A stretch of 64,000 nt of DNA from Candidatus Rhodoferax bjergmarkensis. GTDB lineage: Bacteria; Pseudomonadota; Gammaproteobacteria; Burkholderiales; Burkholderiaceae_C. The position numbers were made by a program, and so were the translations under genes. Within the stretch, counting starts at the first letter, position 1. Each line of letters starts with the position of its first letter. Shown here piece by piece: positions 1-9,564 of the stretch. A model generated the notes under the pieces. It searched no databases and was not told the DNA's origin. It saw only the letters and a list, made by a program, of their open reading frames with translations. The stretch covers positions 1-64,000 of the forward strand of contig JADJFX010000008.1 of assembly GCA_016708345.1 (NCBI GenBank), read 5' to 3'.

Positions 1-595
1 AACGGCAAAACGCGTCGGCATCAATGTATCTGGCCTGCTGTTTAGTGGCGGCTACACGGGTGCGAATCAATTTGAGCTAACCGTGGACTACCCAACCGTC
101 ATTCGCGAGCTGATTGGCTGGTTTCAATCGCAACCCGATGTGGAAGTGCACTGATCCCCCATGTGATTGAACCGACATGCCGGTGGAAGATGACGTAGCA
201 GTTTCTAAAAGCTGGCTCAAAAGTTCCCGGGTGTCATCGTTGCGCCTGCATTTTACCACGCCCATCTGAAGCCCAAATCTTATATTGCCGGAATGAACTT
301 CTTTACTGGTGCACGTATGCACGTGTATATAGCGGCGTTCTCGTCTGGGGTGCCTGTTGTACCAATGGCGTACAGCAGAAAATTTAACGGGTTATTCGGA
401 ACACTCGGTTACGTTGAAATTGCGGACTGCCGAAGGGAAACTACCGAGACAGTTATCGAAAATATCATGGGCGGCTACAAAAGAAGATCGGTGCTAGGAG
501 CGGTGATCGCTCAATGCCTCAACAAAGGTCCGAGACTCGTATACACGTTTACGTGGGTGTTGTTGGAAAGAACATCTAAAATAGCAACCAGCTAA
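1..595 (+). pseudogene. polysaccharide pyruvyl transferase, decayed, 5' end outside window
   Basis: Two stretches in different frames read as the C-terminal half of a polysaccharide pyruvyl transferase (PS_pyruv_trans): near 8-160 GINVSGLLFSGGYTGANQF and VEVH, and near 293-470 the motif MNFFTGARMH followed by GVPVVPMAYSRKFNGLFG. FTGARMH is the conserved block of the family, which adds ketal pyruvate to sugars of exopolysaccharide. A stop at about 150 and at least one frame change between 160 and 290 break it. It heads a row of broken exopolysaccharide genes. The family call rests on remembered motifs. Confidence 0.6.
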
Positions 596-597
596 AT

Positions 598-2086
598 ATG
601 TTCAAAATGAAAAGTTCAGACAAAAACATAGGGTACGCATTGCTACTAGGAGCAATTGCGGTTACTTTTTGGCACCGCTGCGGAGCGCTATTGCCAAGTG
701 GGATGTCTGTTGCTTCTTCCTTTTATTGTTTATAGGCTTGTCCTTCACTGTTGGTTCCTGGGCCCTGCTGCAAATCCAACTCAGTTTGGCACAAGTTGAT
801 CTTCTTCTCTCTAGCTGTAACGATTTCATTTTCTGTTCTTTGGCCACGCTATATTTTCTTGCACATATCTGGCATGCCAAGCGTTAACCCACTCACGCTG
901 GGCACGATGGAGTACTTGTATCTATCATTAGTCAGTCTAATTTTTTTCACCAAATTTCTCACGCGCGAGTTTCCGCCATGAGCAATATGGGGCTGGTACC
1001 AGATGGATTGCCGTGTATTTACTATGGCGACTGCTAACACTTCTTGGGCGAAAAACACCACTTTCGGTGGTTGGCTTTGTTAAAGAGCTGGTTTACATAA
1101 ACAGTTTCATCCTATTCGGCTACATTTTTTCAACACTTGAAAATGGCGGCCTAATTTTGTTTGGGCTTTTGACTGTTGCGGTGTTTTGGTAGGTTTGGCC
1201 GGCATATACGAGGCGTTCGCTGAACACAACTTATTTTCCAGATTCGCTTCTGCTGGAGAGGACGGCGACTCGGCGGGACGCTGGCGATATCCCGGCCGAA
1301 AAAGTCGTGCGGGTCGATACCAGGCGCAATCGACTTTTGACCATCCTATTGTTTTACGGTTTGCCAGCAGCCCTTATTCCCATCTCGATCCTACGGAATA
1401 TTGCGCGAAAAGGCCTGTTCCTGGCGCCTAGTGGCGCTCGCCTCGCTTCCCTATTGCCTTGCTATCAGCTTGAAGTCGTTCACGCGCTGGCATTATCCAG
1501 TGTTGTGTTGGTTTAAGCGGGTCATGATAGTGATGTGGCTGCATTAACTCGGTTCATGGGCGGCTCACCAAGATCGTTGCCTTCGTAAACTTGCCTGCCC
1601 TGCTTGGTGGTAGCCTTGGCTTACCTGCTTCTGCAAGAGCTTACGGCCGGGCGCGGTCAGCACGAGACATCAGCTCCTGGGGTCACCGAATACTGATGTT
1701 GCGAACCGGTATCAATGCTCTGGCAGATAGCCCATTTTTGGTTTTTGGCCAGGGCAAGCTATCACAAAGGCGGGCGTACTCAATGTCAACAATTTGGCGG
1801 CCATTGATAACTACTTTGTCCATTGCCTGACGGCGGTTATAATGGGGCTGGCGTTATTTGTCTTGGTGCTCGTGTGTTCTCTTTCAAATCCCTCTGTTGG
1901 TTGCGGTCAAATCCAAACAGTGATGGTCTATTGTAAGGGGCCTGCCCGGCATCCGGTTCTTACCAATTGCGGTTACCTTCGCAGGCCTTTCCATCATTAA
2001 CAACATGACTTTGCTTTGGCTGCTGATCGCCGCCCTGCGCCTTCTTGGCTTGGAAACAAAGCGCAACTACGATGGCCGTGCGATGA
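598..2086 (+). pseudogene. probable O-antigen polymerase/ligase-like membrane protein, heavily decayed
   Basis: An ATG at 598 opens a reading frame (MFKMKSSDKNIGYALLLGAI) that soon stops. Hydrophobic pieces follow in all three + frames. Around 1190-1370 the pieces GLAGIYEAFAEHNLF and YQAQSTFDHPIVL resemble the conserved part of O-antigen polymerase (Wzy/WaaL) proteins of exopolysaccharide clusters. One frame ends with TGA at 2084-2086, overlapping the ATG of the next gene as ATGA, which suggests that the original operon coupling is still visible. Many indels are needed to restore a protein, so it cannot be functional as sequenced. The position between a pyruvyl transferase and glycosyltransferases supports the call. 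Confidence 0.45.
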
Positions 2087-3069
2087 AGGTTGCTGTTGTT
2101 CTACTCAATTGGAACGGCTGGCGCGACACGCTGGAATGTCTGGACAGTTTGTTCAAGTCCAATCGTTCCGATTTCTCGGTCATTGTTTGCGATAACGCTT
2201 CCAGCGATGACTCCGTGGCTGAAGTTACCCAGTGGGCCAGCAAGGCACTGCGCCCAGAAGCATTGCCACCTATTCCAGGGCAGGCAGCAACAGGCATCCA
2301 ACTGGGCGCCGCAAGGCATCCGACTTGCGCCGGTGCGCAATGGTGGGAACTGGGCTTTGCCGGTGGTAACAACGTGGGGGTGCGCCTGGCCCTCAACAGC
2401 CCTGCGTGCGAATACGTTTGGCTTCTCAACAATGACACCACCGTAGACGCCAACTCACTGGGCAATGTAATTGCGCGAGCTGAATCAGACCCCAGCATTG
2501 GCCTTTGCGGCTCTACCTTGGTCCTACCACCACGATCGGCAAATGGTGCGGGCCAGGGGTTGGCGCCACATTCAACCGGTTCACTGGGAGGTCTAAGCAC
2601 TTGGGGCCCTTTTCCGCCCTGCGTGATGTGCCTACAGACCCTGCCGCTACCAGGGAGGCTATGTCTTATGTCATAGGCGCGGCCGCTGGTGCGGCGCGCT
2701 TACCGGAGCAGGTGGGCCTGATGCGGGAAGACTACTTTAGTATTACGAAGAGATTGACTGGTGCACCCGTGGCAGGGCGAGTTCCGCTTGGGGTATGCGC
2801 CCAGCCATAGCTATGTCTTCCACAAAAGGGCGCATCTATAGGCACTGCAGCGTCAGGCCGGGTCAGCACTGTCCAACTATACCTGTTTCGCAGTAGGGTG
2901 CGTTTCTGCGCGTTTTTACCCTGGGTTGTTAGCGTAGCCCTTTGGAGCTTACGCATGGGATATTTTCAAAATGCTGGTTAAGCGCAAGTTTCCGATAGCA
3001 CAAGACACGTGGCGCGGAGTACCGCAGTTACTTCCGCGACTGCCTTCCACACCAAGGACACTTGCATGA
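2083..3069 (+). pseudogene. family 2 glycosyltransferase, frameshifted
   Basis: From ATG 2083 the frame reads MKVAVVLLNWNGWRDTLECL, then IVCDNASSDDS, GFAGGNNVGVRLAL and VWLLNNDTTVDANSLG, the pattern of GT2 rhamnosyltransferase-type enzymes (the LNNDT is the metal-binding region). The frame is lost near 2530-2540. A second frame resumes with MSYVIGAAAGAARLPEQVGLMREDYF (about 2660-2735), and a third gives a typical C-terminus ending LLPRLPSTPRTLA with TGA at 3067-3069, which overlaps the start of the next gene. At least three indels are present. It would have transferred a sugar to the lipid-linked repeat unit at the cytoplasmic membrane face. Confidence 0.75.
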
Positions 3070-4250
3070 ACCAAGCAGTGCGCCTGGTGGTCGTGGCACA
3101 AGAGTTCCCCTACCCACCAAACCACGGTGGCCGTGCGGATGTTTGGCGACGCTTGCGCGCGCTGAAGTCGCTTGGCGCAAGCCTGGCGCTGGTGTGCTGG
3201 TACGAAGACGGCATCAACACGCCAACCGAGGGCGAATTGGCTGCCGTGAAAGCCGTGGTGGATACCCTGGTAGTAATACCTAAAAAGGGAGGCACTTGGC
3301 GTGCCATGTTGCGGCTGTGCCGTAGCCATGGGCACGCCGTCGCATCACCGCGGCACGGGTACTGAGCAACAATGATTTTCTGATTGTGGTCGGGCGGTTA
3401 GCGGCGTTGTAATGCCAAGCCGGTGTTGGGTTCAGCCGATGGAGTGTTTCGCCAGCAGGCTAGTAATCTCGGGCGTGCATGATTTACCGCTCCGCGCAAT
3501 ATTGAGCACAAATACTTTCCGGGCCGGGCGGCAGCCGCAAGCGCGCGACCAGTTGGCATAGCGTTTGGCGTGTTTGCATTGCACCGCTTTGACACGGCTG
3601 CGCAACAAGAAGCCAAAATTAGTTTGATATATCTGCCGATGACCTGCGGTTTTGGCAGTCGCAAAGGCCGACCAATGGCGTTTGGTTGCCACCACTGCCT
3701 GAGGCCGCTTTAGATACAAGCCGTCTGATGCTGCCCCAGCGGTGCAGGAACGCGAATTGGCGTTTTAGGCGGACTTGCATGCGCAACAATGCTGCGTGGG
3801 CTGGTTTGGTTTGTGGAGCAGGTGATGCCGCTTTGTGGAAGGCGCGGCCTCAAACCACCTTCACCATTGCGGGGGGCGCGCCCGGGAGATGTCGTCAAAC
3901 AACTGGCAAGCCTGCACGCTGGCGTGGAGTTGGTTTGAAAACGTTGCCGACGTACCGAGCTTTCTGGCCGCAAGCCGGGTGCTGAAGTGAACCCCGGTGC
4001 TGACGGGCAGCGGTGTGAATGTGAAGACTCTAGACATGCTGATGACGGAGCGCCCCATTGTGAGCACTCCGCAAGGTGTTTCCGGGCTGACGATGGACAT
4101 TCAAGCGCTTTGCAGCGTGGCCAGCACGCCCGCAGACTTTGCAGAAAGAATACTAATGGCGATTGCATTGCCCCAAGTGAATTCGCGGGCGCGCGCCGCT
4201 GGGCGCGCTGGTTATCACAAGGTCTGAAATCCGCCATGCAATTTCGATAA
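3066..4250 (+). pseudogene. group 1 (GT4) glycosyltransferase, frameshifted
   Basis: The N-terminus from ATG 3066 is well preserved: VRLVVVAQEFPYPPNHGGR, DVWRRLRALKSLGASLALV, typical of a GT-B glycosyltransferase. The frame stops at 3365. Between 3370 and 3990 only scattered pieces remain. Near 4000-4150 a C-terminal block returns: LTGSGVNVKTLDMLMTERPI and VSTPQGVSGL, the donor-binding region of GT4 enzymes. Several indels separate the pieces. The ATGA junction with the preceding gene is intact. Donor and acceptor cannot be inferred. Confidence 0.65.
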
Positions 4251-4259
4251 AAATTAGGG

Positions 4260-5364
4260 TCCGCAGAAGATTGGCTTGGACTTGCATGTGGTTGATGGCC
4301 TATTTCAGGGGTCTAGAACCCATGTGATTGAACTGTTTTCACGCGTTGCCAAGATCTGTCCAGAATACGAATTTGTCGCGCTGTTGGACGGTGTTGAAAC
4401 GTTGAGGCTGTGACCTCCACTGGGTTTGATCTGCCCGAAAATGTCAGCGTAGAAGTTAAAGCACACAGGCCACATCAAGCTCATATTAAGCAGGAACTGC
4501 CCAGGCTGCAACGATCCGCTGAAGCTCGATCTTCTCCGCAGTACATGTGCCGATACCGTCGTTGCGCCCAACAATGGTGACCGTTCACGATATGCTTTAT
4601 GAAAGCCATCCGGAGTACTTCACCAAGTTCTACGGGCTACGGTCGCCTCGGGTCTTTATGCGCATTACTGTCAACAGGCACAACATGTTTTTACGGTCAA
4701 TGAGTTTTCCAAGCGTGAGATTTGTGCGTTATGGAAGAAAACCAAACGTGTAACGGTGACCAAACAGCGCAGATTTTCAAAGTTTTACCCCCGGAACCGA
4801 TTAGCCACGATTTTCTGCTGAAACGGGGCTTGAAATCCTGGGGCTATCTGCTAACGGTTGGCCGGTTGGAGCCCGAAAAACCAAGTTGCTTTGCTCAAGG
4901 CCTATGGGATTTGGGCCAACAGCGCCACCGCTGGTTATCGTTGAGCAGCTGATTTTGGTTTTGAGGGAGATGCCAGCTACTGTGGCGGATTCCGATGCGC
5001 CCGCGCATCTACCATTCTTGAGAATGTGGAAGAAAAGAAGGTGCCGCGTTATATAAACTGCCTCGCGTTTGCCTATCCTTCATTGGCCGAAGGTTTGGCG
5101 TACACCACTGGAGGCAATGGCAGCAGTGGTGTGCCGGTCATTGCTGCCGACAACACGGGGCTGACGGAAGTTGTTGGAGCGGCTGGACTGCTGATCAACT
5201 CGCCACGACGTTTCCGGGTCTTAGTAGCGCTTTGTCATCCGTGTGCAACCCGTCTTTGCGCGAGGTTTGATTGCCAAGGGCTAATTGCAAGCAAAGTCAT
5301 TTCTTGGGATAGTTCGGCTCTAGCAGTAGTTGACCAATATCGCAAATTTGCAGCCACGCTATAA
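4260..5364 (+). pseudogene. second group 1 (GT4) glycosyltransferase, frameshifted
   Basis: Pieces in order on the + strand: IGLDLHVVDGLFQGSRTHVIEL near 4270-4340, TMVTVHDMLYESHPEYF near 4570-4620, SHDFLLKRGLKSWGYLLTVGRLEPEK near 4800-4880, and VPRYINCLAFAYPSLAEG followed by GVPVIAADNTGLTEVVG near 5040-5180. This is the N-to-C order of a GT4 mannosyl/glucosyltransferase, with VGRLEPEK opening the second Rossmann domain and the E-rich donor site after it. At least four frame changes break it. The exact start is unclear because the first codons are disturbed. Confidence 0.65.
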
Positions 5365-5371
5365 GGCCGCC

Positions 5372-6442
5372 ATGCATTTACGCAACCTTGTTCGCGCCCA
5401 GTACTCACCCTACTGGAGTGCGGCACTTCACGCACAGTACCGGATAGGTGTGCACTACTTTCCCGGCTGGAAGGACAACCGAGTTGGGTGCTGCATATCC
5501 GTTCCATAGGACAAGATAAAACCTTATCCTGAACGAGAACCTTCGCTGGGTTGGTACGCCGAGGGCAAGTGGCAGTTGTGTCAAACATCTGGAGTGGATG
5601 GGGCAAAACAGCATCAACTATTTGGTGTTCAACTGGTTTTGGTCCAGAGACAACAAGCCAGTGCTCACGCATGCGCTGAATGCATATCTTCAAGCACCTG
5701 ATAAACATGGCGTGCAACTCGCCATCATGTGGGCCAACCACACGACCTATGTTTTCTCCAAGCAGCAGTTTGAGACGATGTTCCGCTTTTGGGCGCAGCG
5801 CTACATGTTCAGAAATGACTATCTGAAGGTGGATGGCAAGCCGGTTGTATTCATTTTTTCTGCCGATGTGCTGAACAAGAATGCTGCAGCCATAGGCTTG
5901 AAGCCAGCAGAGCTAATCGCACTGGCAGACAGCATCTTCAAAGAGGAAGGCCTAAGGGTATCAAGTTCACTTAGGCGGCGCGGGCGGGCTCCAACCACGG
6001 TTTGACTACACCGCTGCGAGCGGATAGGCAGGTTTCGCCGCGTATAACTTCCACGGTGCAGCGCTGAAGCGCTTTCCGGGTGGAAGGCAGATATCTCATA
6101 GCTACGCTGAGCTGGACGAAGGCTACCGGGATCATTGGAGCTGGTTTATGACCAGAGCCGATGGTTTGTATGTTGTGCCAATGACCTCTGGCTGGGACAA
6201 ACGCCCCTGGGGTGGCAGCAAAGATCCAGAGCATGACAACTCGATAAGCACAACCGCCAGTTTGAGGAAGCCGCACCTGCGCGATCCAAACGCAGTGGAC
6301 TGAAAACCCCGACAGAACCAAACGCATGGGTGTGATCTGCGTTGTTGGAACGAGGTTTGGCGAAGGCTCTTACATCGGACCACTAAGAAGTTTGGTTTCA
6401 GTTATCTCGAAAAAAGTGAAGAAGGTTTTTGGCACCCCGTGA
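5372..6442 (+). pseudogene. GH99-like/WbsX-type polysaccharide protein, frameshifted
   Basis: From ATG 5372 the pieces read GVHYFPGWKDN, then from about 5598 a long intact stretch: NSINYLVFNWFWSRDNKPVL, LAIMWANHTTYVFSKQQFE, FRNDYLKVDGKPVVFIFSAD. The C-terminal pieces include GFDYTAAS, YRDHWSWFM and VIC-WNEFGEGSYI with TGA at 6440-6442. This is the pattern of WbsX-like glycoside hydrolase 99-type proteins found in O-antigen and exopolysaccharide clusters. At least three indels occur, one near 5960. Its TGA overlaps the GTG codon at 6439-6441, two codons before the ATG of the next gene. Confidence 0.65.
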
Positions 6443-6444
6443 CT

Positions 6445-7552
6445 ATGAAAACCCTACGTATCCTCGGCACCCGCGGCGTGCCCGCCGCCCACGGCGGCTT
6501 TGAAACCTTTGCCGAATATTTGTCGCTCTATCTGGTGTCCCAAGGCTGGCGCGTGGTGGTTTACTGCCAGGACGATGGCGTTGGCCCCGTGTTTGAAGAC
6601 ACTTGGCAAGGTGTGGAGCGGGTGCATATCCCGGTCGCGCAAAGAAGGCCCCAAGGGCACCATCGTGTTTGACTGGCAAGCTACCGTCCATGCAGCCAAA
6701 CACAAAGATTTGTGCCTGACCCTGGGCTACAACACCGCAGTATTTTGTGCGCTGCTGCGCATCAAGGGCATTACCAACCTGATCAACATGGACGGCATTG
6801 AATGGTCGCGCATGAAATGGGGGCCTATCGCCAAGTTTTGGTTTTGGCTGAACGACTGGGCGGGCTGCTGGCTGGGCAACCATTTGGTGGCAGACCATCC
6901 GCAGATCAAAGTGCACCTGACCAGCCGCGTGCGGGCCGACAAGATCACCACCATTGCTTATGGAGCCGATGCCGTATTAACCGCCCCCACCGAGCCGGTG
7001 CAGGCCCTGGGCTTGGTGCCTGGCAAGTTTTTGACCGTGGTGGCGCGGCCAGAGCCTGAAAACTCGCTTTTGGAGATAGTGACGGGCTTCTCAGCCAAAC
7101 CACGCGGCTTTCAACTGGTGGTGCTGGGAAATTACCAGGACGACAACGCCTACCACCGCGCCGTGAAGGCCGCCGCCAGTGACGAGGTTCGCTTTGTAGG
7201 CGCCATTTACGACAAAACGGTGGTGCAGGCACTGCGCTTTCACAGTGCGACCTATGTGCACGGGCATCAGGTGGGCGGCACCAACCCGTCTTTGGTAGAA
7301 GCTTTGGGCGCGGGCAATGCAGTCATTGCGCACGACAACAAGTTCAACCGTTGGGTGGCTGGCGACGGTGCGGTCTATTTCAGCGGTGCCGATGAATTTT
7401 CTGGCTGCCTGGACACGCTGCAGGCTAAGCCAGAAACGCTAGTCACACTGCGCCAAGCCGGTTCGAACCGCTATCACGCTGCATTTACCTGGCGTCATAT
7501 ATTGGCGCAATACGAAACACTGCTGCTACGCTTTGTGCGCACCAAGGACTAA
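6445..7552 (+). pseudogene. DUF1972-type glycosyltransferase with one frameshift
   Basis: Frame one (ATG 6445) reads MKTLRILGTRGVPAAHGGFE and ends out of frame near 6638; the next frame continues GPKGTIVFDWQATVHAAK, LINMDGIEWSRMKWG, VHGHQVGGTNPSLVEALGAG to the stop at 7552. Together they give a full-length protein of about 369 residues with the DUF1972 N-terminal domain and a GT4-type C-terminal domain, as in rhamnosyltransferases WbpX/RgpA-like. One extra base in the stretch GGTCGCGCAAAG (6633-6644) explains everything. Unlike the genes to its left it is otherwise clean, so an assembly error or a very recent mutation are both possible. Confidence 0.75.
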
Positions 7553-7593
7553 AGTAGCTTTCGATTGGCCGCTGAGGTAAAAAATGCAGCCTT

Positions 7594-7650
7594 TTTACTA
7601 TCAAAACAATAGCTGCTAACGCAATGAATACGTGCGCTAGTGGCTATTTG
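7594..7650. repeat. dispersed short repeat, copy A
   Basis: Contains TTTTTACTATCAAAACAATA, GCTGCTAACGCAATGAATAC and GTGCG, then TGGCTATTT. It shares these blocks in the same order with copies at 9506, 10690, 12554 and 13842. It lies between the glycosyltransferase and the duplicated phosphomannomutase start. Confidence 0.75.
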
Positions 7651-7681
7651 AGCATCGAAAACAAAGAAGAGTTGCACTTCT

Positions 7682-7845
7682 GCCGTTCTGGCGCAGCCCT
7701 TGCCATGCCTTCTGGCACCCCTTCAAGTTTGGAATCCAAAATGACCCCTATTTCTCTTGAGTCCTTCGCCGCCCAATCCGGCGTTGCCTTCGGCACCAGC
7801 GGTGCCCGTGGCCAGGTGATTGGTATGAGCGACGCTTTGTGCTGA
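7682..7845 (+). pseudogene. duplicated 5' end of the phosphomannomutase gene
   Basis: About 165 bases match the upstream region and first codons of the intact gene at 11072: both have CGTTCTGGCGCAGCCCTTGC upstream and encode PISLESFAAQSGVAFGTSGA. Here the frame starts at ATG 7741 and stops at the TGA at 7843-7845 immediately after GMSDALC, exactly where sequence similarity ends and the Nudix gene begins. It is a recombination scar, not a gene. It differs from the intact copy at several positions, so the duplication is not brand new. Confidence 0.85.
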
Positions 7846-8354
7846 GTGACGAGACCTTTCTGGGCGTGGTATCTGCCACACCTCTGGTGGCGATGGACCT
7901 GGTCATCGTGCGCGGTGGCACCGAGGTGCTGCTGGGGCTGCGCAACAACGCACCCGCCAAAGGCCAGTGGTTTATGCCCGGCGGGCGTATCCGCAAGAAC
8001 GAGTCCATGCAGGCTGCTCTGGCCCGTGTGGCCCGCGAAGAACTGGGGCTGGACCTGGCCACGGTGCCCCGCCCGCCCGTGCACATGGGCGCTTTTGAGC
8101 ACTTTTACCCCGACAGTTTTGCGGGTGAAGTGGGGGTGTCCACACACTACGTGGTGATGGGCAACCTGGTGCACCTGCCCGCTGGCACCGAGCTGGCCGC
8201 CGCCGATGCCCAACACAGCGCCTTGCGCTGGTGGCCGCTGGCCCGGGCGGCAGAGTCTGCCGATGTGCACCGCTACACCAAGGATTATGTGACCGCACTT
8301 TTGCTATTAAATAGGGAGCTGCTTGCGCACGCTGGGCGGGCGCAAAAGGCATAA
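7839..8354 (+). CDS. gmm: GDP-mannose mannosyl hydrolase (Nudix family)
   Basis: 171 residues. The N-terminus LSDETFLGVVSATPLVAMDL and the Nudix-like segment GGRIRKNESMQAALARVAREELG (residues about 48-70) match GDP-mannose mannosyl hydrolase (Gmm/NudD/WcaH), which releases mannose from GDP-mannose and may control its level for exopolysaccharide synthesis. As usual in this subfamily the Nudix box is modified compared with the canonical GX5EX7REUXEEXGU. The start (an alternative TTG/CTG-type codon at the scar junction, possibly with a slightly different true start) overlaps the end of the duplicated phosphomannomutase fragment. The last about 18 residues (LLLLNRELLAHAGRAQKA) are encoded by a copy of the dispersed repeat, so the native C-terminus has been replaced. 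Confidence 0.8.
   Translation: MLSDETFLGVVSATPLVAMDLVIVRGGTEVLLGLRNNAPAKGQWFMPGGRIRKNESMQAALARVAREELGLDLATVPRPPVHMGAFEHFYPDSFAGEVGVSTHYVVMGNLVHLPAGTELAAADAQHSALRWWPLARAAESADVHRYTKDYVTALLLLNRELLAHAGRAQKA
8292..8340. repeat. dispersed short repeat, copy F, inside the 3' end of gmm
   Basis: TTTTGCTATTAAATAGGGAG and CTGCTTGCGCACGC match the repeat consensus (compare the copy at 13842, TTTTGCTATTAAATATGTAG). It is read in frame as the C-terminal tail of the Nudix protein. Confidence 0.65.
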
Positions 8355-8371
8355 ACCACTAATAATTTTCC

Positions 8372-8533
8372 ATGGATTTGTCATCACTCGAACTTCTCGT
8401 TGCCGCCGGTGAATCCCTGACCCTGGAGCTCAAAAAGTCCACGGCAGAAAAAGACCGCGCCTGTCGCACCTTGTGTGCGCTGGCTAATGCTGCCAAGTAC
8501 CCAAATAAATTACTGAACAAAATGTCCCGCTGA
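8372..8533 (+). pseudogene. truncated AlbA_2 (Schlafen-type ATP-binding) domain protein
   Basis: A 53-codon frame begins MDLSSLELLVAAGESLTLEL and continues KKSTAEKDRACRTLCALANA. The start of AlbA_2/Divergent AAA_4 transcriptional regulator-like proteins reads much the same (LLxxGESxxLEFK...), and those are 300-500 residues long. Similarity is lost at about 8492, where DNA belonging to the next element begins, so only the extreme N-terminus survives. No function is expected. It is one of several gene ends stitched together here. Confidence 0.5.
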
Positions 8534-8548
8534 ACCTATGCTGGCGGT

Positions 8549-9475
8549 ATGCACCAGCAAAATCAGATCAAACGCACCTTGGCACTGCCGGACTCAATCG
8601 AAGTCGTGCGCGCCCTGCTCAACGCAGAGGCTCACAAAAATCGTGCCTCGGTTTCCAAGGCCGTGTGTCAGCACTTCAACTTTTCTGACGCACCGGTCGC
8701 CCACAAATCGGGGGTTGCGTCAAGGCACTGCGCGAATTGGAGCGCGTAGGTCATTTTGTCCTTCCAGCGCCATCCAAAGCGACAACTCTGAAGAAGCCCC
8801 GCCGTCTCGATTGTGCCGAGCCCAATCCAGTGCAAGTACCGACACAAGCAGGCGATGTGCAAGGGCTTCGCTTGATCAAGGTGGACAATCTGGAGCTGAT
8901 GCGCATCTGGAACGAGATGATGCTGCGCGAGCACCCTCAGGGTGCCGGCCCATTGGTGGGCTGCCAACTGCGCTACCTCATCAATTCGGAGCACGGCTGG
9001 CTGGGTGGTTTTTCTTTCAGCGCAGCAGCCCTCAATCTTCGCGACAGAGACCAATGGATGGGCTGGGACACGGAGCAACACCGTGCGCACCTGCACCGCG
9101 TACTTGGCATGAGTCGCTTTCTGCTGCGCACCAGCGTGCATTGCCACAACCTGGCCTCTTGTGTTTTTGGCATGGTATTGCGACAGGTGGGGCCGGACTT
9201 TGAGGCCCAATACGGCTATCGACCCTGGCTGGTGGAGAGTTTTGTCGATACCGAGCACTTCCTTGGCACTTGCTACAAGGCGACTAACTGGATCGACATT
9301 GGGCAAACCCAGGGACGTGGGCGTCAGGACCGCGAAAACAAAGCAGCCAAGTCCGTCAAAACCATCTACGTTTATGCGATTGAGCCCCAGTGGCGCGCCA
9401 AGATGGGGGTGGCTGAACCTGTACGACCCCAAGCTGGTGCGCGCCATGGGGTTTGAATACCTGGCGATTGGGCGG
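8549..9475 (+). pseudogene. DUF4338 (DruA-like / transposase-associated) protein, frameshifted and 3' truncated
   Basis: Frame one starts at 8549 (MHQQNQIKRTLALPDSIEVV) and goes out of frame at about 8692 through one missing base. The next frame carries the core: GCQLRYLINSEHGWLGGFSF, RDRDQWMGWDTEQHRAHLHR, WLVESFVDTEHFLGTCYKA and NWIDIGQTQGRGRQDREN. This is the DUF4338 domain, present in the Druantia defence protein DruA and as the N-terminal half of certain IS4-type transposases. After KTIYVYAIEPQWRAKMGV (9405) the sequence switches to a copy of the ugd 3' end, so any downstream DDE domain is lost. A transposase remnant seems likelier than a defence gene, as no other Druantia gene is present. 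Confidence 0.7.
9416..9474 (+). repeat. duplicated 3' end of ugd, copy 1
   Basis: 59 bases beginning AACCTGTACGACCCCAAGCT match the last codons of ugd (15187-15245, YDPKLVRAMGFEYLAIGR) with a single difference. Here the frame ends in TAA rather than TGA. It abuts the broken DUF4338 gene on the left and repeat copy B on the right. Confidence 0.9.
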
Positions 9476-9505
9476 TAACAATAAAAAAGGGAATAAAGCA
9501 GCTTA

Positions 9506-9564
9506 ATTACTATCAAAACAGGAGCTGCTTGCGCAATGAATACGTGCGGAAATGGCCTATTTTG
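9506..9564. repeat. dispersed short repeat, copy B
   Basis: ATTACTATCAAAACAGGAGC, TGCTTGCGCAATGAATACGT and GGCCTATTTTGTC. The right end overlaps the last codons of the HEPN gene, whose TAG stop (9557-9559 on the - strand) lies inside the repeat. Confidence 0.8.
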
